From Acidianus infernus (GTDB lineage: Archaea; Thermoproteota; Thermoprotei_A; Sulfolobales; Sulfolobaceae), in NCBI RefSeq assembly GCF_009729545.1, contig NZ_WFIY01000004.1:1214001-1278000 (forward strand): a DNA stretch of 64,000 nucleotides. Direction: 5' to 3'. The position numbers were made by a program, and so were the translations under genes. The first letter of the stretch is position 1; the number at the start of each line of letters is the position of its first letter. Below, piece by piece: positions 60,156-64,000 of the stretch. The notes under the pieces are model-generated. The model saw nothing but the letters and a program-made list of their open reading frames with translations, did no database searches and was not told where the DNA came from.

Positions 60156-60852
60156 CTGACCTCCTCCCCGCTAGCGAGGGTTCCCCGAGGTCTTAGGGGT
60201 TACACCCCCTTTGATGGGTGCTACTCGGTTATGATCCACGATGAAAGACAAGGGTTTTTTCACTGCGTTAACGATTACTCCTACTGCCTTCTTTAGAATG
60301 TTTAACGCGCCGTTTAGGTCGCTATGAAGTTTATGACCCTTGGGACAAATGATTACTCCTCTTGGGTTCCTCTTAACTTCCACGTCGTGGTAAGCACAGT
60401 ACTTGGACGTATTGTACTCAACGACTTCATACACCTTCATACCATATTCTTGAGCCTTCAATTCTATGGATTCCATTAACTTACGATAAGACCACATATT
60501 TACTGTGAACTTGTTGCCTTTTTCTTGCACAATGTTGAATGGGTAACCTAAGTAGATTGTTGATACTCCTAGTTCGTGGAGTGTTTCAATAAGGTGAGAA
60601 GCTAAGTTACGGTAGAGGTGAAGGAGCCTCCTAGTTAGTTTCTTAAACAACCTCCTCCTTTCCCTTAACAATTCTAGATAATTTTTTGAGTATTTAACTT
60701 CGTAGACACCCTCCTCCGGTATTGCGGAAGTAGAAGTCGGCTTCCGCTCCTCATAAAGTTGACCAGAGGAGGGCATCTTAATTAATAGGTATCGTTGGCG
60801 TTTAAAAGGCTTTACCCCGCCCCTAGAAGGGGCGAAGTTTGTCCTTCATTTT
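60156..60852 (-). mobile_element. IS200/IS605-family element with truncated tnpB
   Basis: Minus strand: left end AAAATGAAGGACAAACTTCG after TGAT (ends at 60852), right end near CTGACCTCCTCCCCGC (60156-60171) with a hairpin AGCGAGGGTTCCCCGAGG. Ends match the elements at 4150, 15826 and 25273. Only a shortened tnpB is inside and no tnpA, so it depends on a transposase in trans. Confidence 0.7.
60171..60776 (-). pseudogene. tnpB: TnpB, N-terminally truncated
   Basis: 201 residues; TnpB usually has about 400. The piece retained spans VSTIYLGYPFNIVQEKGN, VYEVVEYNTSKYCAYHDVEV (RuvC-II Glu and first half of the zinc finger), ICPKGHKLHSDLNGALNILK (second half plus RuvC-III Asp). The zinc finger uses Cx2H and Cx2H. 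The RuvC-I Asp and N-terminal helical domains are missing; the first 28 residues (MPSSGQLYEERKPTSTSAIP) do not resemble a TnpB N-terminus. It cannot be an active RNA-guided nuclease. The frame is nevertheless intact. Confidence 0.75.
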
Positions 60853-60923
60853 ATCAAGTAGTATATTTGCTTACTTTAAATCGACAACTTAGCAAATACC
60901 GTTAAGATGATATCGCAAGGCCT

Positions 60924-62042
60924 TTATGATTGATTTTCCTCATTTGGTTGAATTACTCTAACTCCTACATTAAACATTTGTTTAATTACGTATTCAACTA
61001 GCCTTATATTTACACCTTTCTGACCTATGAAGCCTCCGGACTCTTTCTTTAATCTCACTACGAGCTCGTTACCTTGAAAATCTACATCCTCAACATGCTT
61101 AACTACCCAAGGTAAAGGATGCACCGCCCTTATCATATCCTTAAAGTCTAACTTTAACTCCACTACTCTAACCTTCATCTTAGTATCGCTCTCTATTCCG
61201 TTAATCCTTTCCCCACTTTTACCTATTAGCCTACCAGCATTGCCTTCCTTTACTACTATTAATGCATCAGGAACATGCTCTGAGGTTATATTAAGCTTTT
61301 TCTTCTCTTCTGAGAACTCAACTACAGTTATTATATCTGCATCTGGAGCGCGAATTTTTGCTGAATCCATTACCTTCTTTTCGGCTTCGCTGAGTTTTCT
61401 AGACCTTAATTTATACTCTAGCAAAAGCCTTATTCCCCTCTTAGTCCCTGCCCTAACTATATCTTTTATTCCTAAGTCCACAACCTTTGCGTCTTTCTCG
61501 TTCAGTAACACTTCCCTTATAATTTCAGAAGAATCTGCCTCATTACTTAAAGTCTGGAAAACAGGGTCTCCAGCAATAATTAACCTTGAGTTCTTCCCTG
61601 ACCTTATGAACAGTTCTAATACGCTTTCGGGCTTCATTAACTGAACATCGTCTAAAAATATTATCGAGTCGTTGAAAGACCTCCCTCTTAGGTACCTTGA
61701 ATCGAGCACTTCTATTTTACCGGAAGAGAATAAATCATCTATAGTTTTCTCTTCCGCAAAACCACCCAAGACGTCCTTTATGTAATCCTTTACCATATCT
61801 TCATACTTGTCATACTCTTTTCTTGTTAATTCTTCCTGAGTTACTACATCAACTATAGGCTTTGCTACAATTAATTTTCTAAATTTTCCAGTAGATACTG
61901 CATCAATACTATAAGCTAATGAGAATAGACTTTTCCCAGTTCCAGTGGGACCAAATACTCCTATAATATTATAATTGGAGTTAGTAAGTGCGTTAAGTAA
62001 TTCTTCTTGGCCTTTACTCATAGGTTTGATTGACTCTAGCAT
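60924..62042 (-). CDS. PhoH-like ATPase with C-terminal KH RNA-binding domain
   Basis: 372 residues. PhoH part: Walker A VFGPTGTGKSLFSLA (residues about 29-43), Walker B SIIFLDDVQLMKPESVLEL and the sensor strand LIIAGDPVFQTL. After about 245 come KH-type motifs VVKEGNAGRLIGKSGERING and GGFIGQKGVNIRL (GxxG loops). PhoH-KH or PhoH-PIN proteins act in RNA handling. Start at 62042 or ATG 62021 (MSKGQEELL); a TATA-like AAATATTA near 62047-62054 fits 62021 better. Confidence 0.85.
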   Translation of the reverse strand: MLESIKPMSKGQEELLNALTNSNYNIIGVFGPTGTGKSLFSLAYSIDAVSTGKFRKLIVAKPIVDVVTQEELTRKEYDKYEDMVKDYIKDVLGGFAEEKTIDDLFSSGKIEVLDSRYLRGRSFNDSIIFLDDVQLMKPESVLELFIRSGKNSRLIIAGDPVFQTLSNEADSSEIIREVLLNEKDAKVVDLGIKDIVRAGTKRGIRLLLEYKLRSRKLSEAEKKVMDSAKIRAPDADIITVVEFSEEKKKLNITSEHVPDALIVVKEGNAGRLIGKSGERINGIESDTKMKVRVVELKLDFKDMIRAVHPLPWVVKHVEDVDFQGNELVVRLKKESGGFIGQKGVNIRLVEYVIKQMFNVGVRVIQPNEENQS

Positions 62043-62166
62043 ATGATAATATTTGAAGAAGGATTTTTGAGGTTAACTCATCGTACGCGTATCCCCGTAA
62101 ACCCCAATTTACACTGAGAAATATTTAAGCTTACACGCGCACGATTTCATTTTTTACTTGTAGTTA

Positions 62167-62523
62167 ATGACTAAAAATGAGATTCACGTAGCAATTGACG
62201 AGGCGGGAAATCCAGATAAAAACAGTTTATAATTTTCAGCAGTCAAAATGCAAGATATAAAAAGTTACCTAACGAGGAAGTAATAAAAGATGCACGGAGG
62301 CTCACGGGCAAGAATATAAAATATTTTAAATGATCTGAGGATTTCCCTAAACAATCCAAGTTAGGAAGAGACATAAAAGGGATTTTCGTGAACAGAGTAT
62401 AAGTTATGCCACGGGTAAGCACCATATCTTTAAGAGAGTGGAAGGTGAAAATATATAGCGAATTATTCAGGCATATCTTTAAGAGAGTATATAGAAAGGA
62501 GGTAAACATTAAGGACTATTGAT
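62167..62523 (+). pseudogene. Decayed gene, DUF3800-like start
   Basis: Reads MTKNEIHVAIDEAGNPDKNS and a stop; the IDEAGNP segment recalls the start of DUF3800 proteins. After an indel the frame goes on IKYFK-stop-SEDFPKQSKL, KGIFVNRV-stop and REWKVKIYSELFRHIFKRVY to 62523. Several stops in line show decay. The region 62043-62166 holds no gene. Confidence 0.4.
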
Positions 62524-62593
62524 AAAAGACAGCAAAACGGAAGAAGAAGTAGTATTTATCATAATTTATAAATTTAAGATATCATAATAAACT

Positions 62594-63172
62594 ATGTCAT
62601 CTATCTTTGACAGTATAAACTCCTGGAATTACAGACCGTTTAGAAGAATGGGAGTCACAATATGTGAGGAACTGAGGATAGGTAAACTCGTTTCATCAAT
62701 AATAAAGAGGATCAATCCCAAGAAAGCCCTAGAAATAGGTTGCGGTAACTGTTTAGTTACGTTAAGCGTTGAGAAGGAGACCAAACTTCCTTCCCTAATT
62801 TCAATAGAAGTATGGAAGGATGAAATTACAGACAAGGAAGTCAAGGACTATTTAAGAGGTGAGGATTACAATTTAGTGGAGAACTTGTTTCCTTTACCTT
62901 TCAAAGAGAAAAGCTTCGATTTAGCTTATTCTGTCCTTTATTTTTATAATAAAATAAGAAAGGAAAGAAACTACTTAGCCAATGAGATAAGCAAAGTAAT
63001 AAAGGATAACGGGTATTTCATACTTATTGAACCGGAGATTGTTAGGAACATGAGGAAAGATTTCTTCAACGCGGGATTTTCTGAAGTTGAATATCATGTA
63101 GACCAAGGAATATTCTTCTCATTAATGAAGAAAGTTGATACTGATAATCAAAAGACTACTGGCATTACGTGA
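62594..63172 (+). CDS. SAM-dependent methyltransferase
   Basis: 192 residues. Motif I KALEIGCGNCLVTLSVEKET, an acidic/binding strand LISIEVWKDEI, post-motif LPFKEKSFDLAYSVLYFY and a late strand GYFILIEPEIV. The N-terminus (NSWNYRPFRRMG) resembles lipid or small-molecule methyltransferases of crenarchaea. Substrate unknown. TATA-like TTATAAATTTAAG about 25 bases upstream of ATG 62594. Confidence 0.75.
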   Translation: MSSIFDSINSWNYRPFRRMGVTICEELRIGKLVSSIIKRINPKKALEIGCGNCLVTLSVEKETKLPSLISIEVWKDEITDKEVKDYLRGEDYNLVENLFPLPFKEKSFDLAYSVLYFYNKIRKERNYLANEISKVIKDNGYFILIEPEIVRNMRKDFFNAGFSEVEYHVDQGIFFSLMKKVDTDNQKTTGIT

Positions 63173-63396
63173 TCTTTCAAGAAGTCTTGGTACTATTTAA
63201 CGTGTTAACGCATTGGTCTTTTTCTTCCTCTAAAAGCATTTATAATTATCAATTTTTGCAACAACACAAAGAAACTAAACATCTGAGCTTCGAGCAGCTA
63301 GATTTTCGCGAATCATTTTTTCTCTGACATTTTATTCACGAGCATTGCCTCATTACTTCTTTCTCTTTTCACTTATTTCCAAAGTTCTCGGGCCTT

Positions 63397-63540
63397 AGCT
63401 CTGCCTGGAATGGTTACCTCCCAAGGGGGCTCATTGATTAGAGCTCAGAGAACCACCACCAGAGGAATGTTGAGGAGGAGAGTCATTAACGTCTTGGGCT
63501 ATCCATCCCCTTTCATTCCTTAACCCCCATTCTTTGTAAA
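63397..63540 (-). mobile_element. IS200/IS605-type transposase tail remnant, second copy
   Basis: Minus strand frame KEWGLRNERGWIAQDVNDSP, PQHSSGGGSLSSNQ and stop, then CCCCCTTGGGAGGTAACC. It matches the tail at 6490-6660 but without the in-frame insert there. The element body and the last bases of the right end are missing. The rest of 63173-63396 and 63541-63628 shows nothing recognisable. Confidence 0.5.
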
Positions 63541-63628
63541 CTTCTTTTCGGGAATAACAATATGTTTCGGTAATAATTATTAAAGCGTTCTAGCATCGTT
63601 TTATAACCCTTAGAAAGTATATTAACAC

Positions 63629-63991
63629 ATGATAATCTGCACTACAGTTAACGATAGCATGAAATTCGAAATCTTCTCCAAAGCGAAATACCTAGTATTA
63701 ATGAATGAAAATGGAGAAATTATAGAAAAGAGAAATAACCCTGCACTCAACTCCCCAATGAAGAGACCGGCTGTAGCTAAAGAATGCGTAGAGCTTAAGG
63801 CAAGCACAGTTATAGCTCCTCATGGTTCATTATGCTTCCCTTCATATAGAATATTAAAGAAGGCAGGAATAAAGATGTTAATAGCAAATCCAGGGGAGGA
63901 CTTGAGAAGTAGCAACTTGAAGGAAGTAAATATGAAGGAAGTGATTTACTCCAGCTTTTTAGCAATGAAGGAAAGAATAACAGAGCATTAA
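63629..63991 (+). CDS. NifX/NifB-like (dinitrogenase Fe-Mo cofactor-binding domain) protein
   Basis: 120 residues. FSKAKYLVLMNENGEIIEKR, then NPALNSPMKRPAVAKECVEL and STVIAPHGSLCFPSYRILKK follow the RNase-H-like NifX/NafY fold (usual pattern: NP....RGP.vakll.e..v..Vi.G..G..a...L...GI). Without nitrogenase here, such proteins are thought to bind metal clusters or other metallocofactors. Cys at PHGSLC may be a ligand. TATA-like AAAGTATATTAA lies 12-18 bases before ATG 63629. Confidence 0.7.
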   Translation: MIICTTVNDSMKFEIFSKAKYLVLMNENGEIIEKRNNPALNSPMKRPAVAKECVELKASTVIAPHGSLCFPSYRILKKAGIKMLIANPGEDLRSSNLKEVNMKEVIYSSFLAMKERITEH

Positions 63992-64000
63992 ATCTCTCTC

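Noticed and set aside
60156..60852. Active TnpB RNA-guided nuclease
   Set aside because: The RuvC-I Asp and N-terminal half are missing, so it cannot cut DNA as known TnpB proteins do.

Overview
The window is AT-rich crenarchaeal DNA. Most genes have a TATA box about 25 bases upstream of a likely leaderless start. Sulfide:quinone-oxidoreductase-like, Agl3-like (UDP-sulfoquinovose synthase) and Isp1/Isp2-type hydrogenase genes together point to a thermoacidophilic, sulfur- and hydrogen-oxidising member of the Sulfolobales (Acidianus- or Metallosphaera-like). The genus cannot be fixed from sequence reading alone.

Layout. 1-6.4 kb: 3' end of an SQR-like flavoprotein with DUF1641, a CBS protein, a NicO/UreH-like metal transporter, an SDR, a molybdopterin-binding protein and the first of three DUF364 (heavy-metal-chelation) genes. 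6.4-8.3 kb: decayed DNA with a transposon tail, a broken radical-SAM gene and a beheaded ABC ATPase. 8.3-20.3 kb: a NiCoT nickel permease, methyltransferase, SRPBCC, OsmC, a second DUF364, hydrolase, two TrmO-like genes, a glycosyltransferase and an FmdE-TauE-TetR operon with a palindromic operator, mixed with IS200/IS605 derivatives and other IS fossils. 20.4-25.4 kb: a nickel-uptake patch with a His-tailed winged-helix regulator and its operator, two duplicated NiCoT permeases and a second NicO-like gene. 25.5-26.9 kb: a VapBC pair and IS scars.

26.9-59.9 kb is a hydrogenase island. It carries three complete [NiFe] small/large pairs. Pair A (29.9-31.9 kb) has a very short small subunit and follows hypA and a MinD-type hypB analogue. 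Pair B (31.9-38.5 kb, minus strand) is a Tat-exported membrane hydrogenase, hynS-hynL-isp1-isp2 plus two small genes. Pair C (52.2-54.7 kb) is cytoplasmic. A fourth large-subunit homologue (55.4-56.6 kb) has lost two of its four active-site cysteines. Maturation genes are split into hypA-hypB, hypE-Zn protein-hypC-hypD-aldolase-FSCA, and hypC2-hypC-like without Cys-hypF-protease. Two further protease paralogues have altered metal ligands. An unrelated block (39.7-47.0 kb) with a thioredoxin/YyaL protein, a beta-propeller surface protein, an APC permease and membrane proteins sits inside the island. 59.9-64 kb: a PaREP1 fossil, a truncated TnpB element, a PhoH-KH ATPase, a methyltransferase and a NifX-like gene.

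How it fits together: nickel enters through NiCoT/NicO carriers, some under shared palindromic operators; HypA and the HypB analogue deliver Ni; HypCDEF build Fe(CN)2CO; dedicated proteases finish the large subunits. The most unusual parts are the degenerate large subunit, the degenerate proteases and the Cys-free HypC-like protein, all near pairs B and C, and an aldolase/FSCA pair inside the hypCD operon. No rRNA, tRNA or CRISPR array was recognised.
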